Below, one piece after another: positions 15,134-23,541 of a stretch of 38,956 nucleotides of DNA. Every line of letters starts with the position of its first letter. Positions within the stretch are counted from its first letter, which is position 1. The DNA is from Verrucomicrobiota bacterium JB024. GTDB taxonomy: Bacteria > Verrucomicrobiota > Verrucomicrobiia > Opitutales > Cerasicoccaceae. The stretch covers positions 1-38,956 of the forward strand of contig JAUTCS010000135.1 in the NCBI GenBank assembly GCA_030673825.1, written 5' to 3'. The notes under the pieces are model-generated. The model worked only from the letters and a program-made list of their open reading frames with translations, was not told the origin of the DNA and searched no databases. Made by a program: the position numbers and the translations under genes.

Positions 15134-15322
15134 TCAGCGGCGCAGGAGGCGACCGAAAAAAGAGCGTCCGCTTTTGCTATCGGAGCAACCGGCCTCGGCG
15201 AGCAGTCCCCGCGCGGTCGAGTAACTGCGCGCGGCGGGCAGGGGCTTCGGGGTAATGGGGGCTTCGCAGGCCACGTTATTGAGCAGGGATAGGTCGGGCT
15301 TGCCTTTGATGACGACTCGCAT
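15134..15322 (-). CDS. Possible small protein, 62 residues
   Basis: From ATG at 15322 the frame has strong GC3 bias as in neighbouring genes. It encodes MRVVIKGKPDLSLLNN, then a Pro/Ala-rich middle and a basic SGRSFFGRLLRR end with two cysteines (C19, C46). The frame stays open upstream to 15490, but that part has much weaker coding bias, so the longer 118-residue reading is less likely. An AAAGGAGG sequence lies 43-50 bases upstream of the ATG, too far to serve it. No family is recognised. It may be a genuine short gene or the end of a decayed one. Confidence 0.35.
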   Translation of the reverse strand: MRVVIKGKPDLSLLNNVACEAPITPKPLPAARSYSTARGLLAEAGCSDSKSGRSFFGRLLRR

Positions 15323-15567
15323 GCCACCATTCCAGGCTATCAGTTTCTTTTCCGCAATACCTCCTTTAAACAAAGAAACCTTATGCCCCTGCCGTCCAAA
15401 TGCCGTAGAGCCACACCCGGTAAATCTTGTAGAGCCCGTCAAAACATCTACTAGACTACGCAGCGCGGGCAGCCTCAGAAGCGCCGTCATTTTTACTATT
15501 ATTCCGGGGCCATTAACGATTGACAGGGGTACGCCCGCACCTAGGGTCCGGGCAACTTATGCCTACC

Positions 15568-16293
15568 ATGAAGAAAGCTTATGCCTCCGCCCTGTTTTTC
15601 ACTGCTTCCCTCGGTTCCGCCCTGGCGGAAACCCAGACCTGGCGCTTCAGCGGTGCGCTCGACAGCGTCTCCGCCAGCCTGAGCAGCTATTTTTCCATTG
15701 GAGATACGCTCAGCATCAGCATGGATGTCGATACGAGCGTGGCGGTGTACAACCCGGACCGGCCCTCCTTCTACCAAAGCACGGGCAGCTACCGCGACGC
15801 CGTCAGCAACGGCTCCGTCACCGTTGACGGCTGGTACGACGCCGCTTTCGAGAGCGTCAGCAACCTCAGCGGCACCATTGACGTCATCAACACCGCTGCG
15901 GACGCTTTCTCCGGTTACGACCAGTTAACGATGACCTTTAACGACGGCATTGCGCCCGACTCCGTGACCGGCCCGAACGTCGGCTCCTATGAGATTTCCA
16001 GCATCGAGTTCAATTTCTACAACGCCGATTCGCCCTTCGAGATGATCCTCGGCAACGGGGCCGCCTACCCGAATGCCGACATCGCCTTCCCCGTGATCGG
16101 CGAAACCTTCTTTCCCGATCTGGCCACGAACGCCTACGAATTCCGAATCCGCTTCGCCGGCGATGGTCAGGACATGATCACCGGCAGCCTGACGCTGGTC
16201 CCCGAACCCTCTGACGGCATCTGGCTGATGGCCGCCGCTGGGATGAGTGCGCTGGCCTGGCGCCGTCTGCGCGGCGAGCGCAAGGCCGCCTAA
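15568..16293 (+). CDS. PEP-CTERM sorting domain protein
   Basis: The 241-residue protein has an N-terminal signal peptide (MKKAYASALFFTASLGSALA). The mature part is a beta-rich, Ser/Asp/Gly-rich domain with TWRFSGALDSVSASL and GDTLSISMDVDTS. At the C-terminus is the PEP-CTERM tripartite signal: V-P-E-P-S (211-215), a short hydrophobic helix, then R-R-L-R-G-E-R. Such proteins are exported and processed by an exosortase, usually to be glycosylated and released to the surface or extracellular matrix. The passenger domain is not recognised. The exosortase gene is not in the window. ATG at 15559 or 15568 are both possible. A hairpin terminator lies downstream at 16331. Confidence 0.85.
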   Translation: MKKAYASALFFTASLGSALAETQTWRFSGALDSVSASLSSYFSIGDTLSISMDVDTSVAVYNPDRPSFYQSTGSYRDAVSNGSVTVDGWYDAAFESVSNLSGTIDVINTAADAFSGYDQLTMTFNDGIAPDSVTGPNVGSYEISSIEFNFYNADSPFEMILGNGAAYPNADIAFPVIGETFFPDLATNAYEFRIRFAGDGQDMITGSLTLVPEPSDGIWLMAAAGMSALAWRRLRGERKAA

Positions 16294-16318
16294 GCCTTTC
16301 CAGAGACTGCATCTGTTT

Positions 16319-17851
16319 CTAGTGCAAACGAAGGGGAGCCGAAAGGTTCCCCTTTTGCGTGGGCTCGGCGGAGGGCTCGCGGCGCAGGAACGCATGCAGC
16401 GCGGCGGCGAGCTTGGGGCCGATGCCCTCGACCTGCTGGAGGTCCTCGGGGCTGGCCTTACGCAGGCGCTCCAGCGAGCCGAAGTGGTCCAGCAGGGCCT
16501 TGCGGCGGACGGGGCCGAGCCCCTCAAACTCGTCGAGGATGGTCTCGCGGATGCGGCGAGAGCGCAGCTCGGCGTTGTAGCCGTTGGCGAGGCGGTGGGC
16601 CTCGTCGCGCAGGCGTTGGAGCAGGCGCAGCCCGGCATCGTGATGCGGGAGGTTGAGCGGCTCGCGCCCATCGGCGAAGATGACCGTCTCCTCCTTTTTG
16701 GCCAGGCCGATGAGCGGCGGCATCTCCAGTCCGTGGTAGAGGAAGGCTTTCATGGCGGCGTGAACCTGCCCCTGTCCGCCGTCGATCACCACGAGGTCGG
16801 GGAAGCCTTTGCCCTCGTCGCGCAGGCGCACGTAGCGGCGGCCCACCACCTCCTCCATGGAGCGGAAGTCGTCGTTGCCCACGTAGCCCTTGATGCGGTA
16901 GCGGCGGTTGCGGGCACGGTCGGGCCGTCCGTCGGCGAAGTACGCCATGGAGGCCACCACGAACGAGCCCGAGATGTGCGAAATGTCGAAACACTCCATG
17001 TGCCGGGGAAGCGTGGGCAGGCCGAGCGCGGCCTGAAGCGCCTCCATGGCGGCATCCGGAGCACTCGGCAAGGGAAGCGTGGTGCGGGTGAAGCGGCGGG
17101 CGGGCTCCAGCGTCGCCTCCATGGCCTGGACCTGGTCACGCAGCTCGGCGGCGCGCTCGTACTCGCGGGCCTCGGCGGCCTCGGCCATCTGCTCCTTCAG
17201 CTTGGCCAGCCATTCACGGGACTTGCCCTCCAGAAAGGCGCAGGCCTCGTCCACAAAACTGTGGTACTCCTCGACGGTAACCGGTTCGGTGGCGCGGTAG
17301 ATCTCGGCGCGGGCGTCGTCGTAGCGGACCCAGCGCCCGTCGTCGAGGCGCACGGGGCGGGCGTCCCCGAGGAGAATGCCGAATTTGAGCCGCATCTGCG
17401 CGAGGGTCTTGCGCAAGAGCGCGGCGTGCACGAAGGGCCCGAAGTAGCGCGCGCCGTCATCCTTGCGGTTGCGGGTCAGGCGGAAGCGCGGCAGCTCGGC
17501 GGCCACGTCCACGCGCACGAGCAGGAACTGCTTGTTGTCGGTGAAGTCGGTGTTGTACTTGGGCTTGTACTCCTTGATGAGACGGCCTTCCAGCAGCAGG
17601 GCCTCGGTCTCGGTCTTCACGTCGATGGTCTCGACCTCGTGGACCAGATCGATCATGGCGGTGACTTTGGGCTGGGCGATCTGACGCTTGCGCGAGGGCT
17701 GAAAGTACGTGCTGACGCGCTTCTTCAGGTCCTTGGCCTTGCCCACGTACAAGACGGTCCCGACCCGGTCCTTCATCAGGTACACGCCGGGCGTGTGCGG
17801 CAGGCGGCGGACCGCCTCGTTTAATTTTTTCTTGGTCTGCGGGGTTGGCAT
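16319..17851 (-). CDS. uvrC: Excinuclease ABC subunit C, short form without Fe-S cysteines
   Basis: UvrC makes the two incisions in nucleotide excision repair with UvrA and UvrB. The 510-residue protein has a GIY-YIG nuclease domain (about 18-100; PGVYLMKD, YVGKAKDLKKRV, ETEALLLEG), a UVR segment (about 215-250), an RNase H-like endonuclease domain (CFDIS with D289, VVIDGGQGQ with D357, DEAHRLANGY) and a HhH pair at the C-terminus (FEGLGPVRRKALL; VEGIGPKLAAAL). It is about 100 residues shorter than typical UvrC. The segment between the nuclease and UVR parts lacks the usual cluster of four cysteines that binds a 4Fe-4S centre: the whole protein has only C204 and C287. The last codons overlap a terminator hairpin. 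ATG at 17851; divergent from cinA. Confidence 0.92.
   Translation of the reverse strand: MPTPQTKKKLNEAVRRLPHTPGVYLMKDRVGTVLYVGKAKDLKKRVSTYFQPSRKRQIAQPKVTAMIDLVHEVETIDVKTETEALLLEGRLIKEYKPKYNTDFTDNKQFLLVRVDVAAELPRFRLTRNRKDDGARYFGPFVHAALLRKTLAQMRLKFGILLGDARPVRLDDGRWVRYDDARAEIYRATEPVTVEEYHSFVDEACAFLEGKSREWLAKLKEQMAEAAEAREYERAAELRDQVQAMEATLEPARRFTRTTLPLPSAPDAAMEALQAALGLPTLPRHMECFDISHISGSFVVASMAYFADGRPDRARNRRYRIKGYVGNDDFRSMEEVVGRRYVRLRDEGKGFPDLVVIDGGQGQVHAAMKAFLYHGLEMPPLIGLAKKEETVIFADGREPLNLPHHDAGLRLLQRLRDEAHRLANGYNAELRSRRIRETILDEFEGLGPVRRKALLDHFGSLERLRKASPEDLQQVEGIGPKLAAALHAFLRREPSAEPTQKGNLSAPLRLH
16331..16358 (+). terminator. Hairpin terminator inside the uvrC 3' end
   Basis: AAGGGGAGCC (16331-16340) pairs with GGTTCCCCTT (16345-16354), one G-U pair included, around a GAAA tetraloop, and TT follows. 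It serves the plus-strand PEP-CTERM gene that ends at 16293. It lies inside the convergent uvrC coding sequence, encoding its QKGNLSAPLR end, so the two 3' ends overlap. Confidence 0.7.
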
Positions 17852-17870
17852 TTGCGCGCGCGTGGGTTAA

Positions 17871-17879
17871 TTATCCACA
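17871..17879 (+). promoter_or_regulatory. DnaA-box match between uvrC and cinA
   Basis: TTATCCACA is a perfect consensus DnaA box in the 224-base divergent spacer. It is a single site without neighbouring boxes or an AT-rich unwinding element, so it is not an origin. It could be a DnaA-regulated promoter site for uvrC or cinA, or chance. Confidence 0.3.
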
Positions 17880-18075
17880 AATAGTCGGCTCAAGCCGACC
17901 CTTAAAATGCCCAAGGGGCAGCCGAAATCTGTTTTCACGGCGGAATTCCGGACCTTTGGCGGCGGCGGTCGCAAGGCCATCGCGGCGCAGAGGCGGAATC
18001 CCGGCCTTGCCAGAAGAGGATGCGCCGGGCGCTTTCAGGGGCGGCGTTTTGAGCAGACTGAACCTGCAAATACCC

Positions 18076-19362
18076 ATGGCGTCAAATCCGCGTGTAGAAC
18101 TTCTCAATCTCGGCGACGAGCTCCTGCTCGGCATCCGCGAAAATACCCATCTTGCCCACATCGGCCGCGAGCTCGCCCGCCACGGCCTGCTCCTCCAGCG
18201 CAATGTCTGCTTTAACGACGCACCGGACGAGATCAGCCGCTTTTTCACGGAGAGCTGGGCCCAGTCCGACATCGTCATCACCACCGGCGGGCTCGGTCCC
18301 ACCAGCGACGACAACACCCGCGAGGTCATCGCCGAGGTGCTCGGCCTCAAACTGGTCTATGCCGAGGAAATCGAGCAGGCCATCCGGGCTCGCTTCGAGC
18401 GCCTGGGCCGCCCCGTCAGCCCGAACAACCTCAAGCAGTGCTACCTGCCCGAGGGCGCGGAGATTTTACCCAACCCCAACGGCACCGCGCCCGGCATCTG
18501 GCTGCGCAAGGACGGCAAGTGCCTCGCCATGCTCCCCGGTCCGGCCAACGAGATGATCCCCATGCTGGCCGACCATGTCATCCCGCGCCTGTGCGCGGAG
18601 GGCTACTGCCGCCTCGACGAGGCCTACCTGCAAATCCGCACCATGGGCATCGGCGAAAGCGCCCTGGACCACCTGCTGACCCCGATCTTTGACCAGCACA
18701 AGGGGCTCGGCGTGGCCTACTGCGCCCATCAGGGCATGGTCGATGTGCGCCTCAGCCGCGGGCGGGGCGACTACTCCCGCTGCGCCATCCAGCACATCGC
18801 CAAGGCCTGCCGCGAAGCCCTCGGGCCGGACTTCGTCTGCTACGGCGACGACTCCATCGCCAAGGTCATCTTCGACCACCTGCGCGCCAGCGAAAAGACC
18901 CTCGCCGTGGCCGAATCCTGCACCGGCGGCCTGCTCTCGAACGCCTTTACCGACATCCCGGGCGCCTCCAAGGTCTTCGCCGGTGGCATCATCTGCTACA
19001 ACAACGACGCCAAGATGGAGCTGCTCGGTGTGCCCGAGTGCATCATCTCCCAGCACGGGGCCGTCAGCGCCGAGACCGCCGTGGCCATGGCCACCGGCGC
19101 CGCCGAACGCCTCTCCACCGAGTACGCCCTGTCCGTGACCGGCTTTGCCGGGCCCAGCGGCGGCACCGCGGAAAACCCCGTCGGCACGATCTACATCGGC
19201 TACCACGCCCCCGCCGGCACCTGGTGCGTGCGCATGGTCTATCCGGGCGAACGCGCCACCGTCAAAGTCCGCGCCGTCATGCGCGCCCTCGACGTCATGC
19301 GCCGCAAGCTCAACAAGTACAAGGTCGAGGACGCCCTCCAGGCCATGGCCTCGGGCGGGTGA
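18076..19362 (+). CDS. cinA: CinA family protein (nicotinamide-nucleotide amidohydrolase / ADP-ribose pyrophosphatase type)
   Basis: The 428-residue protein joins an N-terminal MoCF/COG1058 domain (GDELLLG at 13-19, TTGGLGPTSDDNTRE at 69-83) with a C-terminal CinA/PncC amidohydrolase domain (VAESCTGGLLSN, F-A-G-G-I-I-C-Y-N-N-D-A-K, SVTGFAGPSGGT). These domains recycle pyridine nucleotides: the C-terminal part deamidates nicotinamide mononucleotide. The full two-domain length is normal. The reading frame runs open for 77 codons upstream, but MASNPRVELLNLGDE is the family N-terminus, so the ATG at 18076 is chosen. The gene is divergent from uvrC. An AT-rich repeat starts 5 bases after its stop. 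Confidence 0.9.
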   Translation: MASNPRVELLNLGDELLLGIRENTHLAHIGRELARHGLLLQRNVCFNDAPDEISRFFTESWAQSDIVITTGGLGPTSDDNTREVIAEVLGLKLVYAEEIEQAIRARFERLGRPVSPNNLKQCYLPEGAEILPNPNGTAPGIWLRKDGKCLAMLPGPANEMIPMLADHVIPRLCAEGYCRLDEAYLQIRTMGIGESALDHLLTPIFDQHKGLGVAYCAHQGMVDVRLSRGRGDYSRCAIQHIAKACREALGPDFVCYGDDSIAKVIFDHLRASEKTLAVAESCTGGLLSNAFTDIPGASKVFAGGIICYNNDAKMELLGVPECIISQHGAVSAETAVAMATGAAERLSTEYALSVTGFAGPSGGTAENPVGTIYIGYHAPAGTWCVRMVYPGERATVKVRAVMRALDVMRRKLNKYKVEDALQAMASGG

Positions 19363-19367
19363 ACGGG

Positions 19368-19505
19368 GAAGATTTGTAGAGATTCGTAAATTTGGAGATT
19401 GGGAGCGGGGAGTGGAAGGAAGGAATTTTCCGCCTGCACAGACGCCAACCGCTTCTCCTTCTTTCATTTACAAATTTATATACCTACAAATTCCTTACGA
19501 ATTTC
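19368..19505. repeat. AT-rich inverted repeat element, copy 2
   Basis: The left arm starts GAAGATTTGTAGAGATT (19368-19384) and continues CGTAAATTTG. The right arm at about 19465-19505 has CATTTACAAATTTATA, CCTACAAATTC and TTACGAATTTC, an imperfect reverse complement. The middle is GC-rich. It follows the cinA stop directly and ends at the stop of the gene at 19504. The same words occur inverted at 21046-21086 and in copy 1 near 11.6 kb. Confidence 0.6.
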
Positions 19506-20934
19506 ATTCCGCCCGTCGGCCCCGGAAGACGATGTCCCCCTTGTCCCAGTCCTCGGGGTCGTAGGTCCCACGGTCGTCCTTACCGTCCTGTCCCAGTGCC
19601 CAGAGGCGGAAGTGTCCCCCCGTTGGGACATAGTGAAAGCCGCTCCCGTCCGCCGTAAACGGATCAACCGGCAACGCCGATAGGTAATCCGGCACCAGCG
19701 CCTCCAGTGTGGCAGGCAATTGCCCGCCGTGGTCGTCTGCGTAGGCGTTGACGGCCAAGCCCGTGGCGGTAACGGCCTGTGTAACTGTTCTGACAGACAA
19801 TTGCTCGTACCATATCAGGCTCGCGCCCAGAGCTACCCGCAGATCCTCTACCGGGATTCCCAATGCCTTGGCATAGAGAAGCTTCGTTTGCTGTACCTGC
19901 TCCCAGTCCTCAGCCGTCCATGCCCGAAATTGACGCTGGTAGTCCAAAAAGGCCGCATATTGACGTAAAAACGACGGGATCGACACATAGCCATAGACCT
20001 TTTCTATTTTGTGATTACCCCATTCCCAGCTGCCTAGTCGAGGTACCTCGGCCAACGCCAAGGCGACCTCGTTTAGCTCGAGCATAGAAATTTCATCCCT
20101 AAAAGCCACCCGATCGGCATCCATCATACGCGGCCAGGTTACTTGCCAATCCCACTGAGCCAATGGAGTTAATAAAGGACGCCGCAAGGAGGCGGGCAGA
20201 GGCAGCTCTCGGTCCAGTTCTACGGTATTGTCGGATATCACCGATCGGCCGATCATTCCAAACAGGCATTTTAAGACCCCGACCTCACGCCGGTCTGTCA
20301 ATATGAGATCCGATAGTTTCAGCCCTACCAGCAGCCAACCATAAGCCTCCATAGTGGCGATTTCACGCGCTTCAGGTGTTTTGGCCTCAAGAGCAACCTG
20401 GGCGAGTCGATGGGCCTCTAGCACGGTAATATAAATCAGATGCAGAAAACATCGACCATTCTGCATTGGACGCCCCGCATAACTCTCGGGCGCATCGGTC
20501 GAGTCCCAGCCGGGTTTTTCTGAGGCCGTTCTTAACAGCGCTAGCATTTCACGGATATCCTTTTGCCCAAGCCAGCCAGTCAACTCGACCTGTTGCTCGG
20601 CATCCAAACGCCCCCAAGTAAATTGCCAGGCGAGCTGATTTTCTTCATTGTTCTCCCACTTCTCCAGGGTTTCGCCCAAGGCCAGCTCCTTGTATCGCCG
20701 TGCCAACTCGTTCACCACCAGCGCCGCATTATCCTCGTCGGGCACAGGCGGGCCGACGGCGAGCTCGGCAAAGCTCATGGGGGCGCCGTCGGCGCGGAGG
20801 GCCTCGCGGGCGGCTTCGATCTGGTGCTGGTAGTAAAAGATGCGGGCCAGGTAGCCCCCGAGGAGGAGCAGGATGGCGGCAGTCGGGATGGCGAAAAACC
20901 AGAAAACGGATTTGCGCGATGGGGCTTTGGGCAT
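19504..20934 (-). CDS. Membrane-anchored protein with pseudopilin-like C-terminal domain
   Basis: The 476-residue protein has a basic N-terminus, one hydrophobic helix (about 10-30), then a long mostly helical region without a recognised domain (35-380). The C-terminal part (about 385-470) reads like the type II secretion pseudopilin G globular end: A-V-N-A-Y-A-D-D-H-G-G-Q-L-P, A-L-V-P-D-Y-L, P-V-D-P-F-T, WALGQDGKDDRG, and KGDIVF. This combination is common in planctomycete and verrucomicrobial hypothetical proteins, with no known role. Much of the coding sequence is less GC-biased than the neighbours. It is enclosed between inverted copies of an AT-rich repeat (19368-19384 and 21070-21086), which hints at insertion as a unit. 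ATG at 20934. Confidence 0.7.
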   Translation of the reverse strand: MPKAPSRKSVFWFFAIPTAAILLLLGGYLARIFYYQHQIEAAREALRADGAPMSFAELAVGPPVPDEDNAALVVNELARRYKELALGETLEKWENNEENQLAWQFTWGRLDAEQQVELTGWLGQKDIREMLALLRTASEKPGWDSTDAPESYAGRPMQNGRCFLHLIYITVLEAHRLAQVALEAKTPEAREIATMEAYGWLLVGLKLSDLILTDRREVGVLKCLFGMIGRSVISDNTVELDRELPLPASLRRPLLTPLAQWDWQVTWPRMMDADRVAFRDEISMLELNEVALALAEVPRLGSWEWGNHKIEKVYGYVSIPSFLRQYAAFLDYQRQFRAWTAEDWEQVQQTKLLYAKALGIPVEDLRVALGASLIWYEQLSVRTVTQAVTATGLAVNAYADDHGGQLPATLEALVPDYLSALPVDPFTADGSGFHYVPTGGHFRLWALGQDGKDDRGTYDPEDWDKGDIVFRGRRAE

Positions 20935-21045
20935 GATAAAATGGGGTGGACGAGCGTTCTTTTCCAGCCTGTTTGCGCCCCGGGAAATGGCGAGCCTGTT
21001 TGGCGCGGCACCCGCTTCGCAGATTTCAGCCCCACCTGCCTCTTT

Positions 21046-21086
21046 AATTTACAAATCTTCGAATCTATAAATCTCTACAAATCTTC
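21046..21086. repeat. AT-rich repeat element, copy 3
   Basis: The end AATCTCTACAAATCTTC (21070-21086) is the exact reverse complement of 19368-19384, and the preceding TTTACAAATCTTCGAATCTA matches the family in copies 1 and 2. It lies 112 bases upstream of the pseudopilin-tailed gene, whose other side carries copy 2, so the two form an inverted pair of 17 perfect bases about 1.7 kb apart. Confidence 0.6.
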
Positions 21087-21195
21087 TCCTCCCCCCGGAA
21101 CAAATCCCCGAAAAGCCCCCCAGTAAGTTGCGAATAACTGTGTCGGTAAAAAAATGGCCCGATTTATTGGGAGCTATTGAGGCTTGCCCCCGGAG

Positions 21196-21204
21196 TTATC
21201 CACG
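21196..21204 (+). promoter_or_regulatory. DnaA-box-like site upstream of dnaN
   Basis: TTATCCACG differs from the DnaA box only in the last base. It lies 156 bases before the dnaN start, where DnaA control of the clamp gene is plausible. It is a single site, and dnaA is not in the window. Confidence 0.3.
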
Positions 21205-21359
21205 CCCAAATTGTCGGGTAAACGACTGGTTGAAGGTACCTTAGCCAGTTGTTGCACTCGCCCACAGCCCTTATTAAGAGTAATACCCTTTTTAAATATC
21301 TAATACATTAATATTCAAGGGTTGTCAGCAAAACCAAAACTCCACACTCTCGCTGTCAC

Positions 21360-22499
21360 ATGAAGTTTAAGATTCACCGGGACCACTTCGTGAACGGACT
21401 CCAACAGGTGCTCAACGTTGTTGGCACCCGTGCCACGATGCCGATTCTGAGCAATGTGCTCATCCAGGCCGAGGGCGACACGCTCTCGCTCACCACGACG
21501 AACCTTGACCTGGGCATCCGCTGCCGCATCAAGTGCGAGGTCGAGCAGCCCGGCGGGATCACCCTGCCCGTGCGCAAGCTCGCCACCATCGTCCGTGCCC
21601 TGCCCGACACCGGGGTCGAGCTCGACGCCTCCTCCGGCAACCAGGCCAAGATCACCTGCTCCTCCGGCGGCTCCGAATTCCGCATCATGGGCATCGCCCA
21701 GGAGGAGTTCCCGCCCCTGCCCTCTTTCGCCGACCAGCACGTTTTCAACCTCCAGCAGCCGGACATCCTGGCCATGCTCAAGAGCGTTTCCTACGCCATG
21801 AGCTCGGACGAAAACCGCTACATCCTCAACGGCGTGTACTTCGTTTTCGGCGACGAAAAGCTGACCCTTGTGGCCACCGACGGCCGCCGCCTCGCCCTCA
21901 CCGGCAAGGAGCTGGAAGTCACCCAGGAAAACGCGGGCAACTTCATCCTCCCGGCCAAGACCGTGACCGAGCTGGAGCGCCTGCTCGGCCAGGGCCAGGA
22001 ACTCAAGATCACCTTTACCGACCGTCAGGTCGCCTTCGAGATCCGCATCGCCGAAGACGCTGCCGATTCCTCCGGCCTCGTTCAGTCGATCTATCTGGTC
22101 TCGAAGATCGTCGAGGGCAACTACCCGAACTACCGCCAGGTCATCCCCAAGGAGACCGAAAGCCGCATCAAGATCGAACGCGAGCTGATGGCCGAGTGCG
22201 TGCAGCGTGCCGCCCTCGTGACCAGCGACAAGAACAACTCGGTCAAGCTCAAGCTGGGCAACAACCTGCTCGAAATCAGCGGTTCCTCGCCCGAAGTGGG
22301 CGAATCCCGCGAGCGCATGGCCATCGCCTACGAGGGCAAGGAAGTTCAGGTCGCCTTCAACCCGAGCTTCCTGCTGGACCCGCTCAAGGCCCTGCACGCG
22401 GACGAGATTTATTTCGAGTTCAAGGACGAGCTCAGCCCCGGCGTTTTCAAGACCCTGGATGATTTCCTGTGCGTGATCATGCCGCTGCGCCTGAGCTGA
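21360..22499 (+). CDS. dnaN: DNA polymerase III subunit beta (sliding clamp)
   Basis: The clamp forms a dimeric ring around DNA and tethers the replicative polymerase. The 379-residue protein shows the three clamp domains: [20 protein letters not shown] and [12 protein letters not shown] at the start, [12 protein letters not shown] in the middle, [12 protein letters not shown] before the third domain, and the canonical C-terminal V-I-M-P-L-R-L. Length is normal (about 370-380). In many bacteria dnaN adjoins dnaA and recF; here neither is present, and the downstream gene encodes an unrecognised membrane protein. The start ATG at 21360 has no clear Shine-Dalgarno sequence. Confidence 0.96.
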   Translation: MKFKIHRDHFVNGLQQVLNVVGTRATMPILSNVLIQAEGDTLSLTTTNLDLGIRCRIKCEVEQPGGITLPVRKLATIVRALPDTGVELDASSGNQAKITCSSGGSEFRIMGIAQEEFPPLPSFADQHVFNLQQPDILAMLKSVSYAMSSDENRYILNGVYFVFGDEKLTLVATDGRRLALTGKELEVTQENAGNFILPAKTVTELERLLGQGQELKITFTDRQVAFEIRIAEDAADSSGLVQSIYLVSKIVEGNYPNYRQVIPKETESRIKIERELMAECVQRAALVTSDKNNSVKLKLGNNLLEISGSSPEVGESRERMAIAYEGKEVQVAFNPSFLLDPLKALHADEIYFEFKDELSPGVFKTLDDFLCVIMPLRLS

Positions 22500-22576
22500 T
22501 TTCCGCCCGATTGGCCTTTCACCGCCCGCTATAAGCCCCCGGAACAAACACCCGTGCGTTCCTGACTTATACTGTG

Positions 22577-23470
22577 ATGTCCCTTTCCGTTCAGATAGTG
22601 ATCGGGCTGCTCTTGGTATCCCTGTTGGTCAGTTTCGGTAACCTGAACTGGCGGGTCCCGGTCATAGGCATTCTCAACCGCTGGCTGCGTTGGGTGCTGT
22701 TTGCGGTCGGTCTGGCGGTCTTTTCGCACGCGTTTGGCTGGAGCGATCGGCCTTTCTGGATGATCGCGCTGATCGCCTTTATCGCGTGGTTCCTGATCGA
22801 GACGATGTACAACTGGCTGGTCATCGCCGCTATCAGCAAGAGCCCGATCCCGCTCTTCCCCAAGTTCGGCCCTAACCGCGAGGGGGACGAGTGGCCCGCG
22901 CAGCGCAAGTTCATCGCCATCCGCGACTGGCTCCGGGGCCAGGGCTTCAAAAAGCTCCAGGCGGTCAAGGCCGAGTTCGCCCAGTCCTTTTCGATCCGCT
23001 CCACCATTTACCAAGAGGGTAATGGCGAGACGCGCTGCCAGATCCTGTTTTTCCCGCAGCGGGCGGGGGCGGTCAACGTCGCCTACATTCTCTCGACCAA
23101 CACCACGGACGGTCGCCGCATCGTCAGTGACAACATCTTCCTGCCTTTCGGCGGGTACTATCCCGACACCTGGGACATCCGCCGTAAGCCGCTCATCCGC
23201 CGCCTTCAACCCCTCATCCGCTTCCACCGCCGCCGCCTCCACGAGCTCGGACTTAACGGCGTCAAGGTCCAGCCCTGGGACCCGGACGAGGAGCCCGTTG
23301 TCGAGCTCAACCGCGAGCAGCAGGCCCTCGAACGGCTTAACCGGCAGCTGGGTTTTCTCATGCCCACGGACTTGCAGGACGAGTTCGGCCACCTGACTCA
23401 GGAGGGCCGTTACCGCCTTTGGAAGGAAGTTTGGCTGCTCAATTATCTCGGGATCACCATGACCTACTGA
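22577..23470 (+). CDS. Membrane protein of unknown family next to dnaN
   Basis: The 297-residue protein has three hydrophobic helices in its first third (about 4-20, 38-56 and 62-85), followed by a soluble region of about 200 residues. The latter contains Q-S-F-S-I-R-S-T-I-Y, CQILFFPQRAGAVNVAYIL, TNTTDGRRIVSDN and FGGYYPDTWD, then a basic helix with LIRRLQPLIRFHRRRLHELG. I do not recognise the family. The ATG at 22577 is preferred to the GTG directly before it. It lies 77 bases after dnaN on the same strand and may be co-transcribed. The soluble part probably faces the cytoplasm. Confidence 0.65.
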   Translation: MSLSVQIVIGLLLVSLLVSFGNLNWRVPVIGILNRWLRWVLFAVGLAVFSHAFGWSDRPFWMIALIAFIAWFLIETMYNWLVIAAISKSPIPLFPKFGPNREGDEWPAQRKFIAIRDWLRGQGFKKLQAVKAEFAQSFSIRSTIYQEGNGETRCQILFFPQRAGAVNVAYILSTNTTDGRRIVSDNIFLPFGGYYPDTWDIRRKPLIRRLQPLIRFHRRRLHELGLNGVKVQPWDPDEEPVVELNREQQALERLNRQLGFLMPTDLQDEFGHLTQEGRYRLWKEVWLLNYLGITMTY

Positions 23471-23541
23471 CCTACCGTTATTAAGTAAGAGACCCCATTT
23501 TAAAGTTGCTCCCTTTTACCGATAGAATAAGTATTGGTAAT

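Larger units (their letters stand above)
20935..21359. other. Spacer upstream of dnaN
   Basis: This spacer carries the leader of the minus-strand gene ending at 20934, the AT-rich repeat at 21046-21086, one DnaA-box-like site at 21196, and an AT-rich tract at 21270-21320 before dnaN. No coding frame is supported. Only one DnaA-like site was found, so an origin is not supported. Confidence 0.5.

Noticed and set aside
16247-17824. Long open frame on the plus strand opposite uvrC
   Set aside because: Antisense shadow. The uvrC motifs on the minus strand are unmistakable.
17907-18215. Small frame upstream of and overlapping cinA
   Set aside because: Arg/Gln-rich product without bias, running into the cinA coding region in another frame.
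21120-21360. Replication origin next to dnaN
   Set aside because: Only one imperfect DnaA box and no dnaA, gidA or parAB nearby. An AT-rich leader alone is not enough.
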